Shown: positions 28,393 through 38,135 of the stretch, piece by piece
Numbering within the stretch: position 1 is the stretch's first letter
How the letters are laid out: each line of letters opens with the position of its first letter
NCBI RefSeq assembly: GCF_002939985.1
Contig: NZ_MDFM01000003.1
Location: forward strand, 165,684 to 229,683
Length of the DNA: 64,000 nucleotides
Source: Xanthomonas hortorum pv. cynarae
GTDB lineage: Bacteria > Pseudomonadota > Gammaproteobacteria > Xanthomonadales > Xanthomonadaceae
Direction: 5' to 3'
Program-made: the position numbers and the translations under genes
Notes under the pieces: model-generated
The model's input: only the letters and a program-made list of their open reading frames with translations
Told to the model about the DNA's origin: nothing
Databases searched by the model: none

Positions 28393-29883
28393 TCAGCGCG
28401 CCTCCTGCGCCGGTTCGCTCCAGCCCAGGCCCAGGCTTTTCTGCAAGGCCACGTAGTTCACCAGCAACTGCACCTGCGCCTGCGCGGCGGCGTCCTGCGC
28501 GGACAGTTGCTGGCGTTGCACGTCGAGCAGGTCGATCGACGAAGTGGCGCCTGCATCGCGCCGCTGCTGCATCAGCCCGGCCGAGCGCGTGGCCGAGGCT
28601 TCGGCCTGGCGTGCGACCACCAGTTGCTTGCGCGCCGAACCAAAGCGCGCCAACGCCGAATTGGCATCCTGCAACGCGGCCAGCACCGCACCCTCGTACG
28701 CGGCCTCGCGACCGGCATTGCCGGCACGCGCCTGCGCTACCTGCGCCTTGGTGCGGCCGAAATCGAAGATCGACCAGCGCAACATCGGTACCGCCAGCGT
28801 GGTCAGCGCATCGGAATTGAAATCGCCAGGCGAACCGGCCACCCAGCTCAGACCGCCCAGCAGGGTCACCTGCGGGAAATAGCCGTTCAATGCCTCGCCG
28901 ATCTGCGCGCTGGAGGCAGCCAGCTCGCGCTCGGCCTTGCGCACGTCGGGGCGGCGACGGATCAACGCACCGGCATCGTCCACACGCACCTGGGTAGGCA
29001 ACATCGGCAACGGCTGCGCTGTGCTCAATTGCGTATCCAGTGCACCGGGCGCGCGCCCGACCATCAACGCCAGCTGGTCCAATGCCTCCTGCGATTGCAG
29101 GTCCAGCGGCAGGCGTTGCGCCTGTTGCTGCTGCACTTGCGTGGCGATCTGCTCGACCTGCAGGTCCGAAGCAGCGCCTTGTTCGCGGCGCTGCTGGGTC
29201 AGCCGCAAGGTCTGCCCGATCTTGTCGAGGTTGGCGTCGGCAATGGCCAGACGCGCCTGCAGCCCGCGGTAGTTGAGATAGACCTGCCCGACTTCGGCAG
29301 CCAGTTGCACCTGCGCGTCGGCCAGCTCGGCTTCGGAGGCCTGCGCCTGTGCCAAGGCACCTTCGGCGGCGCGACGGCGGCGGCCGAACAGATCCAGCTC
29401 CCAGCTGGCATCGAAACCGACGCTGTAGATCTGGGTCTTGTCCAGACTCGCCTCTTCCTCGCCCGCGGCCGGCGGCTGGCTGTTTTCGCCATTTTGCAAT
29501 TCGCCGAGCGTATCGACGATGGTCTGCGGCGGCTCGGCATACGCGTACAAGGCGCTGGCGTTGAGCTTGGGCAAGCGCTCAGCGCGGCGTTGGCGTGCCA
29601 GTGCGCGGTTAGCCAACAACCGCGCCTGCGCGGCACGCAGATTGGGGCTGTCGGCCAACGCCTGGGTGACCAGTTGGGTGAGCATCGGATCGTGCAGCTC
29701 CTCCCACCAGTGATTCAACGGCGCAGCGACGACCACCTCGGCGCCACTGGCGCGATGCAATGCCGACGCCTGCATGGCCGCATCGGCCACGACCGGCGCC
29801 TTGGTGTAGTTGGGGCCGAGCATGCAGCCGCCGAGCAGCACCGCGCTCAGCGCGGCTGCCAGCGGCATGCGGATCAGGCGCAT
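28393..29883 (-). CDS. Outer-membrane efflux lipoprotein, NodT/OprM family
   Basis: 496 residues with lipobox LLGGC (Cys20) and the family start MLGPNYTKAP. Two OEP domains (about 60-260 and 270-480) form the TolC-like channel and periplasmic tunnel. It lies 4 bases after the MFS exporter, completing a tripartite pump. Substrate unknown. Confidence 0.93.
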   Translation of the reverse strand: MRLIRMPLAAALSAVLLGGCMLGPNYTKAPVVADAAMQASALHRASGAEVVVAAPLNHWWEELHDPMLTQLVTQALADSPNLRAAQARLLANRALARQRRAERLPKLNASALYAYAEPPQTIVDTLGELQNGENSQPPAAGEEEASLDKTQIYSVGFDASWELDLFGRRRRAAEGALAQAQASEAELADAQVQLAAEVGQVYLNYRGLQARLAIADANLDKIGQTLRLTQQRREQGAASDLQVEQIATQVQQQQAQRLPLDLQSQEALDQLALMVGRAPGALDTQLSTAQPLPMLPTQVRVDDAGALIRRRPDVRKAERELAASSAQIGEALNGYFPQVTLLGGLSWVAGSPGDFNSDALTTLAVPMLRWSIFDFGRTKAQVAQARAGNAGREAAYEGAVLAALQDANSALARFGSARKQLVVARQAEASATRSAGLMQQRRDAGATSSIDLLDVQRQQLSAQDAAAQAQVQLLVNYVALQKSLGLGWSEPAQEAR

Positions 29884-29887
29884 GGAA

Positions 29888-31474
29888 TCAGTGCATTGCA
29901 AGGTGCGCCCCCTTGGGTAACGGCTTGAGCAAAAAGGCCAGCGGAATCGTGCAGACCACGATCACGCCGAAGATCCAGAACAGATCGCTATAGGTCATCA
30001 CCAGCGCCTGCTGCTGCACCAGGCGCGCCAGCTGCGCGATCGAGCGGATCGCGGCCTCCGCACCGGCACTGCCCTGCATCTGCGCGGTCAGGCCAGAGAG
30101 AAAGTCCTGCGCACGTGAGGCATTGGCAGTGATCGCGCTGCCGATGGTTTCGGTATGGAAGGTCATGCGGCGCTCCTGGAAGGTGGAGATCAGCGCCAGG
30201 CCCACCGAGCCGCCCAGGTTGCGGCCGGCGTTGAACAAGCCCGATGCATCGCCGGCCAGCTCGGGCGGTACCGACGAAATCGCGGCCTGATTCAACGACA
30301 TCATCGCCAGCGCCAACCCGCAGCCCTGCAGCAACTGGCCGGCGACAAAATGCATGCCCACGGTGTCGGCAGTCAGCGACAGATTGACGAAACAGGCCGC
30401 GCCAAAACAGATCAGCCCGGCGATCACCAGAATGCGCACATCCACCACGTCCAGCAGCTTGGGCATCATCGGCATCAGCAGCACGGTGGGCAGGCCGGAC
30501 AGCAGCAGCACGTAGCCGGCCTGCTCGGTGTTGTAGCCGGAGATCACCGCCAGAAACTGCGGAATCATGTACATGACCCCGAACAGGATCATGCCCACCG
30601 CCATGATCATGACGAACACCGCACCGAAGCTGCGATGCAGCAGCAACGACAGCCGGATCACCGGCGGCCGTCGGCGAAACTGGGTAATCACCAGGGCGAT
30701 GAATCCGCTTAGGGAGATCAGGCTCAGCATGTTGATTTCGCTGGATTCGAACCAGCGCTCGCGCTGGCCTTCTTCCAGCACCACGGTGAGCCCGCCCAGG
30801 CCGGCGGTGAGGCCATAAATGCCTAGCCAGTCAGCATTGAGCAGGCCGGCCCAATCGCCTTTTTCATGCTTTAACCCGAGCAGCAACAAAGCCACCAGAC
30901 CAACGCAGATCGGCACGTTGATGAAGAACGCGTAGTGCCAGCTGACGTTTTCGGTGAGCCAGCCGCCCAGCAGCGGGCCGATCACCGGGCCCATGATCAC
31001 GGTCATGCCGAACAAGGCGGTGCCCATGGTCTGCTGGCTGGGCGGCAGGCGCGTGGCGACGATGGTCAGCGCGGTGGGAATCAACGCACCGCCAGCCAGG
31101 CCCTGCCCGACGCGGCCGATGATCATCATCGTCAACGAGGTCGACAAGCCGCACACCACCGAAAACGCGGTGAACATCACCGCGCAGATCAGCAGGAAAT
31201 TGCGCAGGCCCAACGTGCGCACGAACCAGCCTGTGAGCGGGATCATGATGATCTCGGCGACCAGGTAGGCGGTGGAAATCCAGGTGCCTTCGGTACCGCT
31301 GGCGCCGACTTCGCCCTGGATGGTGGGCAGCGCCGCGTTGACGATGGAGATATCCAGCGTCGCCATGAACGAGCCGATGGTACCGGCCAGCACCGCCAGC
31401 CAGGCGCCCGGTTCGGCCTTCTCGCGTTGGGCGCTGCCGCCGGCACGCGGGCCGGTGGCTGCGGCTGCACTCAT
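29888..31474 (-). CDS. DHA2-family 14-TM MFS drug exporter (EmrB-type)
   Basis: 528-residue inner-membrane antiporter. Family motifs: LDISIVNAALPTIQGE (motif D1 region), GRVGQGLAGGALIP, and GPVIGPLLGGWLTE (motif C of drug exporters); 14 helices by inspection. Its ATG overlaps the adaptor's stop as ATGA. It works with the adaptor upstream and the OprM-like protein downstream. Confidence 0.93.
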   Translation of the reverse strand: MSAAAATGPRAGGSAQREKAEPGAWLAVLAGTIGSFMATLDISIVNAALPTIQGEVGASGTEGTWISTAYLVAEIIMIPLTGWFVRTLGLRNFLLICAVMFTAFSVVCGLSTSLTMMIIGRVGQGLAGGALIPTALTIVATRLPPSQQTMGTALFGMTVIMGPVIGPLLGGWLTENVSWHYAFFINVPICVGLVALLLLGLKHEKGDWAGLLNADWLGIYGLTAGLGGLTVVLEEGQRERWFESSEINMLSLISLSGFIALVITQFRRRPPVIRLSLLLHRSFGAVFVMIMAVGMILFGVMYMIPQFLAVISGYNTEQAGYVLLLSGLPTVLLMPMMPKLLDVVDVRILVIAGLICFGAACFVNLSLTADTVGMHFVAGQLLQGCGLALAMMSLNQAAISSVPPELAGDASGLFNAGRNLGGSVGLALISTFQERRMTFHTETIGSAITANASRAQDFLSGLTAQMQGSAGAEAAIRSIAQLARLVQQQALVMTYSDLFWIFGVIVVCTIPLAFLLKPLPKGAHLAMH

Positions 31475-32673
31475 CGCGCGCGCTCCTGCGCCTGCACGCG
31501 ATCGGATTCCTCCTCGGCCCGTTGCTTGGCGTCCTTGGCCGAGCGCGTATCCACGGTGACTTCGACCGACATGCCCGGCACCAGCACCTTGCGCGCCTCG
31601 TCACCGGCCAGCACGCGAATCCGCACCGGAATGCGCTGGACGACCTTGGTGAAGTTGCCGGTGGCGTTCTCCGGCGGCAGCAATGCGAATTGCGAACCGG
31701 TGCCCGGCGAGAGGCTTTCGATCTTGCCGTGCAGTTTCACGCCCGACAGCGCATCGACCTCGATCTCGGCCGGCTGGCCCGGACGCATCAGGCCGACCTG
31801 GGTTTCCTTGAAGTTGGCAACCAGGTACAGCGATTGCTGCGGCACGATGGTCATGGTGCGGGTACCGGCGCCGAGGAACTGGCCCACCTGCACGGTCTTG
31901 TCGCCGACCCGGCCACGGATGCGGCTGGTGAGGAGGGTGTCTTCCACCGCCACGCGGGCCTGGTCGGCATCGGCGGTGGCCTGCTTCACGCCGGCCTGCG
32001 CCTGTTCCAGTTGTGCGTCGCTGGCCAGGATCTGGCTCTGCGCGCCCTTGGCCTGTGCCTGCGCCGCGTCGTACTGGGCGCGTGCGCGGGCCAGTTCGTG
32101 CTGCAGGCTTTCCTGATGTTCGTGGGTGTCTGCACCCGAGGCGGCCAACGGAGCGAAGCGCTTCACTTCGGCCTGGGCGAATGTCAGGCTTGCCGCTGCC
32201 GAGGTCACCTGGCTACGCGCCTGCACCAGCGACGACTCCTGCCCGGACACGTTGGCGGTTGCCGCGGCGATATCGGCCTGGCGCGCGGCAATCGCCGCTT
32301 CGGCCTGCTGCAGGGTGGCCTGGTAGGTGCGGTCGTCGATCTGCAGCAGCGGCTGGCCGGCCTCCACGATCTGGTTGTCGCCCACCATCACCTTGGTCAC
32401 ATAGCCGCTGACGCGCGGCGCAACCGCTACCGAATCGGCCTGCAGATAGGCGTTATTAGTGCTCTGCATGTAGCGGCCCTTGATCAGGTAGTAGGCCAGC
32501 CACAGCGCCAGCACCACCACCAGCAGCAGGCCGACCACGATCAGCGTCCACTTCACCTTGGGGTTCTTCAACGGCGAGGGCTTGGGCGGCTCCTGCTGAT
32601 TGTGTGCAGCATTGCCTTGGGCATCCTGGGCCGAAGCCTGGCCGTCGTTGGACGGGTGATCGTGGTTGCTCAA
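31471..32673 (-). CDS. EmrA/HlyD-type membrane fusion protein
   Basis: 400 residues from a TTG at 32673, which gives MSNHDHPSNDGQ and is the best-placed start; an extended frame to 32748 has no good start. Cytosolic N-tail, one membrane helix (about 40-62), then a biotinyl-lipoyl strand, a long alpha-helical hairpin and a beta-barrel: VAPRVSGYVTKVMVGDNQ and VGQFLGAGTRTMTIVP. It bridges the MFS exporter to the outer-membrane channel. First gene of the pump; 197 bases separate it from potF. Confidence 0.9.
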   Translation of the reverse strand: MSNHDHPSNDGQASAQDAQGNAAHNQQEPPKPSPLKNPKVKWTLIVVGLLLVVVLALWLAYYLIKGRYMQSTNNAYLQADSVAVAPRVSGYVTKVMVGDNQIVEAGQPLLQIDDRTYQATLQQAEAAIAARQADIAAATANVSGQESSLVQARSQVTSAAASLTFAQAEVKRFAPLAASGADTHEHQESLQHELARARAQYDAAQAQAKGAQSQILASDAQLEQAQAGVKQATADADQARVAVEDTLLTSRIRGRVGDKTVQVGQFLGAGTRTMTIVPQQSLYLVANFKETQVGLMRPGQPAEIEVDALSGVKLHGKIESLSPGTGSQFALLPPENATGNFTKVVQRIPVRIRVLAGDEARKVLVPGMSVEVTVDTRSAKDAKQRAEEESDRVQAQERAR

Positions 32674-32870
32674 AGTCAGGCGTCCTGTGTCGTGGGCGAG
32701 GCGCGCGCAACGACGTGCCGCAAAAGCGGTCCGGCGAAGGCGGCGCAACCATACAATTATTTGAACCGCCCGGTACAGATTGCGTGACGAGCCTGGTCAG
32801 CTGCCGCTTGGACTGATTGGTTCTTTATGAAGACCTGGCAACGCAACCGCGCCTTCAACCCACCGCCGCC

Positions 32871-33986
32871 TCAACGACCGGTCTTGATCTCGGTCCACAG
32901 CCGCGTGTACAGCCGGTCCACTTCCGGCGGATTGATCGCATAGGTGAACATCTTGGCGGTCACCTCCGGCGGCGGGTAGATGGTGGAGTCGTTGCGGATC
33001 GCCGCATCCACCAGCGGGGTGGCGGTGCGCACCGGATTGGCGTAATGGATGAAGTTGCTGTTGGCTGCGGCCACCTCCGGCTTCAACAGATAATTGATGA
33101 AGGCGTAAGCGTTGTCGGGGTGCTTGGCGTCCTTGGGAATGGCCAGCATGTCGAACCACTGCGGCGCGCCTTCCTTCGGGATCGAATAGGCTACCTTGAC
33201 GGTGTTGCCGGCCTCTACCGCGCGGTCGCGCGCCTGGATGATGTCGCCCGACCAGCCCACTGCAAGACAGGTATTGCCGTTGGCCAGCGAGGTCACGTAC
33301 TGGCTGGAGTGGAAGTTCTGCACGTACGGGCGAATGGTCTTGATCAGCGCGGCGGCTTTTTCGATCTCCGCCGGCACCGTGCTGTGCGGATCCAGACCCA
33401 GATAATTGAGCGCGATCGGAATCATGTCCGAGGGCGTGTCGAGAATGGTGACGCCGCAATCCTTCAACTTCGACAGATTTTCCGGCTTGAATACCAGATC
33501 CCAGCTGTTGGCGACCTCGGTGCTGCCGAAGACGGCCTTGAGCTTGTCCACGTTGTAGCCGATGCCGGTGGTGCCGATCATGTACGGCACGCCGAAGGCG
33601 TTACCTGGATCCTGCGCGGCGATGCGGCGCATGATGTCCGGGTCGAGATTGGCCAGATTGGGGATCTTGCTCTTGTCCAACGGCAGGAAGACGCCCGCCT
33701 GGATCTGCCGGCCGAAGAAGCTGAGCGTGGGCACCACCACGTCGTAATCGCTGCCGCCGGCGAGCAGTTTGGCTTCCACCATTTCGTCGCTGTCGAACAC
33801 GTCGTAGGTGACCTTGATGCCGCTGCTCTTTTCGAACGCGGGAATGGTGTCTTCGGCGATGTAGTCCGAATAGTTGTAAACGTTGAGCACTTTGGCCCGT
33901 GCGTCGGCGTTACCTGGCGCAGTGCCGCCGCCGCAGGCAGCCAACAAGGTGGTGGACAGCGTCAGGGCGAGCAGTCGCAACGTCAT
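32871..33986 (-). CDS. potF: Polyamine-binding periplasmic lipoprotein PotF/SpuD
   Basis: 371 residues from ATG 33986. The signal ends LLAACGGG, a lipobox, so membrane-anchored rather than free. Mature start VLNVYNYSDYIAEDTIPAFE is typical of PotD/PotF; pocket-type segments include SDYDVVVPT, GTTGIGYNVD and VGWSGDIIQARDRA. It delivers putrescine or spermidine to PotGHI, from which it is separated by the efflux operon. Confidence 0.92.
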   Translation of the reverse strand: MTLRLLALTLSTTLLAACGGGTAPGNADARAKVLNVYNYSDYIAEDTIPAFEKSSGIKVTYDVFDSDEMVEAKLLAGGSDYDVVVPTLSFFGRQIQAGVFLPLDKSKIPNLANLDPDIMRRIAAQDPGNAFGVPYMIGTTGIGYNVDKLKAVFGSTEVANSWDLVFKPENLSKLKDCGVTILDTPSDMIPIALNYLGLDPHSTVPAEIEKAAALIKTIRPYVQNFHSSQYVTSLANGNTCLAVGWSGDIIQARDRAVEAGNTVKVAYSIPKEGAPQWFDMLAIPKDAKHPDNAYAFINYLLKPEVAAANSNFIHYANPVRTATPLVDAAIRNDSTIYPPPEVTAKMFTYAINPPEVDRLYTRLWTEIKTGR

Positions 33987-34226
33987 GTGGATCTCCAAAG
34001 CAGTGCGGTCATGGCGGGGCCGGCGGTGTGGCCGGTGAGCGTTCCAGCCTACGCATCGGGTTTCTGTTTGCCCAGCTTATTTCCCTGGCTTGCAGCGGCT
34101 ATCGAAAACGAGGTGTGCTGCACCTGGCGGGCGCGGCCATTGGACGGGGCGGCATACCGCATTCGACCATTGTGGTTTCCACGCGTCACTCGCACCCAAC
34201 TGACGTGCGCGCGCCATGAGGGCCAC

Positions 34227-35594
34227 TCATCTGCCCAGCGCCTGCGCGGTATCTTCCAGCGCCGCCCACGCCTTGTCGAACAGCTCATCGACCTGCTCGC
34301 AGGTGATGATCAACGGCGGCGACAGCAGCATGGCGTCGTAAGTCGCGCGCAGGATCAGCCCGCGCTTTAGTGCGAAGTCGCGGCACAGCGCCCCTACCCG
34401 GCCGCGCTCGGGAAAATACACCCCGCGCTGGCGCTTGTCGGGCACCAGTTCCAGTGCGCCGACCAGCCCGGCGATGCGTGCCTCGCCCACCAGGCGATGT
34501 TCGCCCAGCTCGGCCCAGCGCTGCGCCAGATACGGCGCAATCCGGGTGCGCGCAGTCTCCACGATGCCCTCGTCCTGCAACAGCCGCACATTCTCCAACG
34601 CCACCGCCGCACACACCGGATGCCCGGAATAGGTGCCGCCATGCGCCAGCTCGCCGCCGTGCGTCTTGAGCACACCGGCCACGCGATCGTTGAACATCGC
34701 TGTTGCCAACGGGATATAGCCGGAGGTGATGCCCTTGGCGAGCGTCATCACATCGGGCTGGAAGCCGAAGTAATCCGCACCGAACCAGGCACCGGTACGG
34801 CCGAAGCCGCAGATCACTTCGTCGGCGACCAGCAGCACGTCGTAGCGCCGGCAGATGCGCTCGATTTCCGGCCAGTAACTGCGCGGCGGGATGTAGACCC
34901 CGATCGCCCCCATGATCGGCTCGCCGATGAAGGCTGCCACGTTCTCGGGGCCGAGCTGCAGAATCTTTTCTTCCAAGCGGCGCGCTGCCAGCAGCCCGTA
35001 TTCTTCGGGATCCATCTCACCGCCATCGCCAAAGTGATACGGCGGCGCGATGTGGTGGATATCCGGAATCGGCAAGCCACCCTGCTTGTGCATGCCTTTC
35101 ATGCCACCCAGGCTGGCGCCGGCCATGGTGGTGCCGTGATAGCCGTCGTGGCGGCCGATGAAGATGCGTTTTTCCGGCTGCCCCTGCACCGCCCAGAAGT
35201 GCCGCACCAGCCGCAGGATGGTGTCGTTGGCCTCCGAGCCGGAGTTGGCGAAGAACGCATGGTTCAAATCGCCCGGCGTCAGCTCCGCCAGCTTGGCGGC
35301 CAGATGGATGGTGGGCTCGGTGGTGCACTGAAAGAAGCTGTTGTAGTACGCCAACTGCTCCATCTGCCGCGCCGCTGCCTGCGCAAGCTCCTTGCGTCCG
35401 TAGCCCACATTCACGCACCACAATCCGCCGAACGCATCCAGCAACTTGTTGCCGTCCGCATCCCACACATACACGCCCTGCCCGCGCGTCAGGATGCGCG
35501 TGCCCTTGTCGGCCAATGCCGCGTTGTCATTGAACGGATGCAGGTGATGGGCAGCATCGAGTTGCTGCAAGGTCTTCAGTGCTTGCGGATCCAT
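34227..35594 (-). CDS. spuC: Polyamine:pyruvate aminotransferase, SpuC type
   Basis: Class III PLP-dependent aminotransferase, 455 residues from ATG 35594. PLP Lys287 in TLAKGITSGYIPL, Asp in VADEVICGFGRTG, and phosphate-binding NSGSEANDT. In Pseudomonas SpuC moves the amino group of putrescine, cadaverine or spermidine to pyruvate. It sits between the ligase spuB and the binding protein potF, in the spu order. Exact donor is inferred. Confidence 0.88.
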   Translation of the reverse strand: MDPQALKTLQQLDAAHHLHPFNDNAALADKGTRILTRGQGVYVWDADGNKLLDAFGGLWCVNVGYGRKELAQAAARQMEQLAYYNSFFQCTTEPTIHLAAKLAELTPGDLNHAFFANSGSEANDTILRLVRHFWAVQGQPEKRIFIGRHDGYHGTTMAGASLGGMKGMHKQGGLPIPDIHHIAPPYHFGDGGEMDPEEYGLLAARRLEEKILQLGPENVAAFIGEPIMGAIGVYIPPRSYWPEIERICRRYDVLLVADEVICGFGRTGAWFGADYFGFQPDVMTLAKGITSGYIPLATAMFNDRVAGVLKTHGGELAHGGTYSGHPVCAAVALENVRLLQDEGIVETARTRIAPYLAQRWAELGEHRLVGEARIAGLVGALELVPDKRQRGVYFPERGRVGALCRDFALKRGLILRATYDAMLLSPPLIITCEQVDELFDKAWAALEDTAQALGR

Positions 35595-35744
35595 GGGCAC
35601 TCCGGCTGCGGGGTACGTGCAGTCTACGGTCGATCGGCCGGGCACAAGATGCTTTCAGTGGCGCATGCCGAACAGGGAGTGAAAACGCGCGGACGAGGCG
35701 GTGCGCAATGTCCAACGCGCGAGGCATCATGCATCCTTATATGC

Positions 35745-35790
35745 CGTACCCTCATCCGCCCTTCGGGCACCTTCTCCCGATGGGAGAAGG
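35745..35790. repeat. CCCTCATCCG...CTTCTCCC hairpin repeat, copy 2
   Basis: CGTACCCTCATCCGCCCTTC plus CTTCTCCCGATGGGAGAAGG, between spuC and spuB. It splits this side of the operon and could cause partial termination. Confidence 0.85.
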
Positions 35791-35825
35791 AGACGAAGCA
35801 GCACGCTGCGCGAGGCGCAAACGCC

Positions 35826-37211
35826 TCAGACATTCAACAGCAAGAACTCCCGCTCCCACGAACTGATGACACGAAAGAACGTCTCGTATTCCTTCCGCTT
35901 CACCGAGATATAGGCGCGCACAAACCGCCGACCCAGCATCTCCTGCAATGCATCGCAGCCCTCCAATCCGTCTAGAGCTTCGCCCAGCGAGCGCGGCAGA
36001 TCGTAGCCCTGCTCCTTGCCGTTGCTGCTGATCGGCGCAGTCGGTTCCAGCTTCTCGCGGATGCCCAATAACCCGCACGCCAAGGTCGCTGCCATCGCCA
36101 GATACGGATTGGCATCGGAACCGGCAAATCGGCTTTCCACCCGCATGTTTTGCGGAGTATCGATCGGCACGCGTAGCCCGCAGGTGCGATTGTCGAACCC
36201 CCACAGCACGTTGCTCGGCGACACCTCGCCGAACATCAGCCGCCGGTAGGAATTGACGTTGGGCGCCAGCAACCCCATCGCCATCGGAATGTATTTCTGC
36301 AGGCCACCGAGATAATGCGCAAAGGTGTCGCTGAAGCCGCCTTCACGCTTGCCGCTGAACACATTCTTGCCAGTGCCGGTATGCAACAGGCTCTGGTGGA
36401 TATGCATCGCACTGCCCGGCTCGGTTTCCATGGGTTTTGCCAGGAACGTGGCGTACACGCCATGCCGCAACGCGGCCTCGCGCATGGTGCGCTTGAACAT
36501 GAAGACCTGATCGGCACGCGAGAGCGCGTCGGCATGGGTGAAGTTGACCTCCAGCTGCGCCGCGCCGGATTCGTGGATCAAGGTATCCACGTCCAGTTCC
36601 ATCGCATCGCAATAGTCGTACATCAGGTCCAGGATCGGATCGAACTCGTTGACCGCATCGATCGAATACGACTGCCGCGCGGTTTCCGGGCGACCGGAGC
36701 GCCCCGCCGGCGGCAGCAACGGGAAATCCGGGTCGGTGTTCTTCTGCACCAGAAAGAATTCCAGCTCCGGCGCCACCACCGGTTGCAGCTTCACCTCGGC
36801 ATACGCGTCCAGCACGCGGCGCAACACGTTGCGCGGCGCAAGCTCATGCGGTTGGCCGTCCTTGGTGTAGCAATCGTGGATGACCTGCGCGGTGGGATCG
36901 GCCGCCCACGGCACCATGCGCACGGTGGAGGCGTCCGGGCGCAGATGCATGTCCGAATCCGATGGCGAGGTCAGCTCGTAATAATCGTCCGGGAAATCGC
37001 CGGTGACGGTGGTGGCGAAGATGCCTTCCGGCAGGCGGGTGCCGTAGTCGTGCGAGAACTTGTCGGCGGGGATGATCTTGCCGCGTGCGTTGCCGGTGAT
37101 GTCCGGCACCAGGCACTCCACCTCGGTGATATTGCGCTCCTTGAGCCAGCGGCGCAGCGCGCTCTCCGGCTGCTTGGGCGTGGATTTGCGCGAACGTGTG
37201 CGGATGGACAT
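35826..37211 (-). CDS. spuB: Glutamine synthetase-like gamma-glutamylpolyamine synthetase (SpuB/PuuA)
   Basis: 461 residues, glutamine synthetase fold. Metal- and ATP-binding stretches: APELEFFLVQ, EVNFTHADAL, the GSAMHIHQSL loop, and a NRTCGLRVP block; ANPYLAMAATLACGL near the C-terminus. Members next to polyamine genes join glutamate to putrescine or other polyamines. It is 6 bases after the gamma-glutamyl-GABA hydrolase gene. Assignment as a polyamine ligase rests mainly on context. Confidence 0.88.
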   Translation of the reverse strand: MSIRTRSRKSTPKQPESALRRWLKERNITEVECLVPDITGNARGKIIPADKFSHDYGTRLPEGIFATTVTGDFPDDYYELTSPSDSDMHLRPDASTVRMVPWAADPTAQVIHDCYTKDGQPHELAPRNVLRRVLDAYAEVKLQPVVAPELEFFLVQKNTDPDFPLLPPAGRSGRPETARQSYSIDAVNEFDPILDLMYDYCDAMELDVDTLIHESGAAQLEVNFTHADALSRADQVFMFKRTMREAALRHGVYATFLAKPMETEPGSAMHIHQSLLHTGTGKNVFSGKREGGFSDTFAHYLGGLQKYIPMAMGLLAPNVNSYRRLMFGEVSPSNVLWGFDNRTCGLRVPIDTPQNMRVESRFAGSDANPYLAMAATLACGLLGIREKLEPTAPISSNGKEQGYDLPRSLGEALDGLEGCDALQEMLGRRFVRAYISVKRKEYETFFRVISSWEREFLLLNV

Positions 37212-37217
37212 GCAACC

Positions 37218-37973
37218 TCACTGACCGCGTTGAGCGGCGTATTGACGACAGGCCTCGCCGAAGGCCTGAAAGATGGCACGGTAGAACGGATGCTGTGTGA
37301 CACGCCACTCCGGATGCCATTGCACCGCGAGCAAAAAGCCCGGCCCGGCGCCGCGAAAGGCTTCGATCAGGCCATCCGGTGCAGTGGCTTCGACCACCAG
37401 CCCATCGGCAAGCTTCGCAATACCCTGCCCGTGCAGCGAATTCACCCACACCTGCGCGGTCTCGCTCATGCCGGCCAACCAGCCGCCGGGTTGCAGCTGC
37501 ACCAGATGGGCCGGGCCGTATTGCGTGTCCAGCGGTGCGCTGCGGTCTTCGCGATGATCGGCCAGGCCGGGCACCTCCTGCACGCGTTGATGCAAGCGCC
37601 CGCCCAGCGCCACGTTAACCTCCTGCAGGCCGCGGCAGATCGCCAGCACCGGCAGGCCACGTGCAAGCGCCTGCGGGATCAGGCCAAGGCTGGTGGCATC
37701 GCGTGCGGGATCGTGCAGGTTGCCTTCCCAACTGGGCTCGTCGCTGTAGTGATGCGGCTCGATATTGCTCACCGCACCAGTCAGCAACAGGCCATCCAAC
37801 CGATCCAGCCACACACCTGCCTCCAGCGTGGGCTGCAGGCTCGGCAGCAATACCGGCATCGCGCCCGCCGCATCTACCACCGCGCGAATGTACTTTTCGC
37901 CAGCAGCCAGAAACGGATGCGGCCCTTGCTGGATGCGATCGGTCGGCAACCCAACCAGTGGAACGACAGCCAT
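37218..37973 (-). CDS. puuD: Gamma-glutamyl-GABA hydrolase (PuuD/SpuA)
   Basis: Class I glutamine-amidotransferase-like peptidase C26 enzyme, 251 residues from ATG 37973. Nucleophile Cys113 in AICRGLQEVN and the His-Glu pair in VQWHPEW. It cleaves gamma-glutamyl-GABA to glutamate and GABA. First gene of the leftward spu operon; the 162-base gap to the divergent ligase should hold both promoters. Confidence 0.93.
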   Translation of the reverse strand: MAVVPLVGLPTDRIQQGPHPFLAAGEKYIRAVVDAAGAMPVLLPSLQPTLEAGVWLDRLDGLLLTGAVSNIEPHHYSDEPSWEGNLHDPARDATSLGLIPQALARGLPVLAICRGLQEVNVALGGRLHQRVQEVPGLADHREDRSAPLDTQYGPAHLVQLQPGGWLAGMSETAQVWVNSLHGQGIAKLADGLVVEATAPDGLIEAFRGAGPGFLLAVQWHPEWRVTQHPFYRAIFQAFGEACRQYAAQRGQ

Positions 37974-38135
37974 GCAGACATCCCGGTGTAGAGCGTTGAA
38001 CGTCAGGTGCAATGCACTTGCGATGCAGCCGAACTTACCGCTCCGCCGCACGCATTGCCAAGCGCAACGCGACTGCGGTTGCGACTGCTCACGCATGCTT
38101 TGCTAGGCTGAGCGGCGACTTCGCAGGTGGTGCCC

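Noticed and set aside
29888..33986. The efflux pump as a polyamine exporter
   Set aside because: Position alone does not show substrate; left as a hypothesis in the findings rather than as an annotation.
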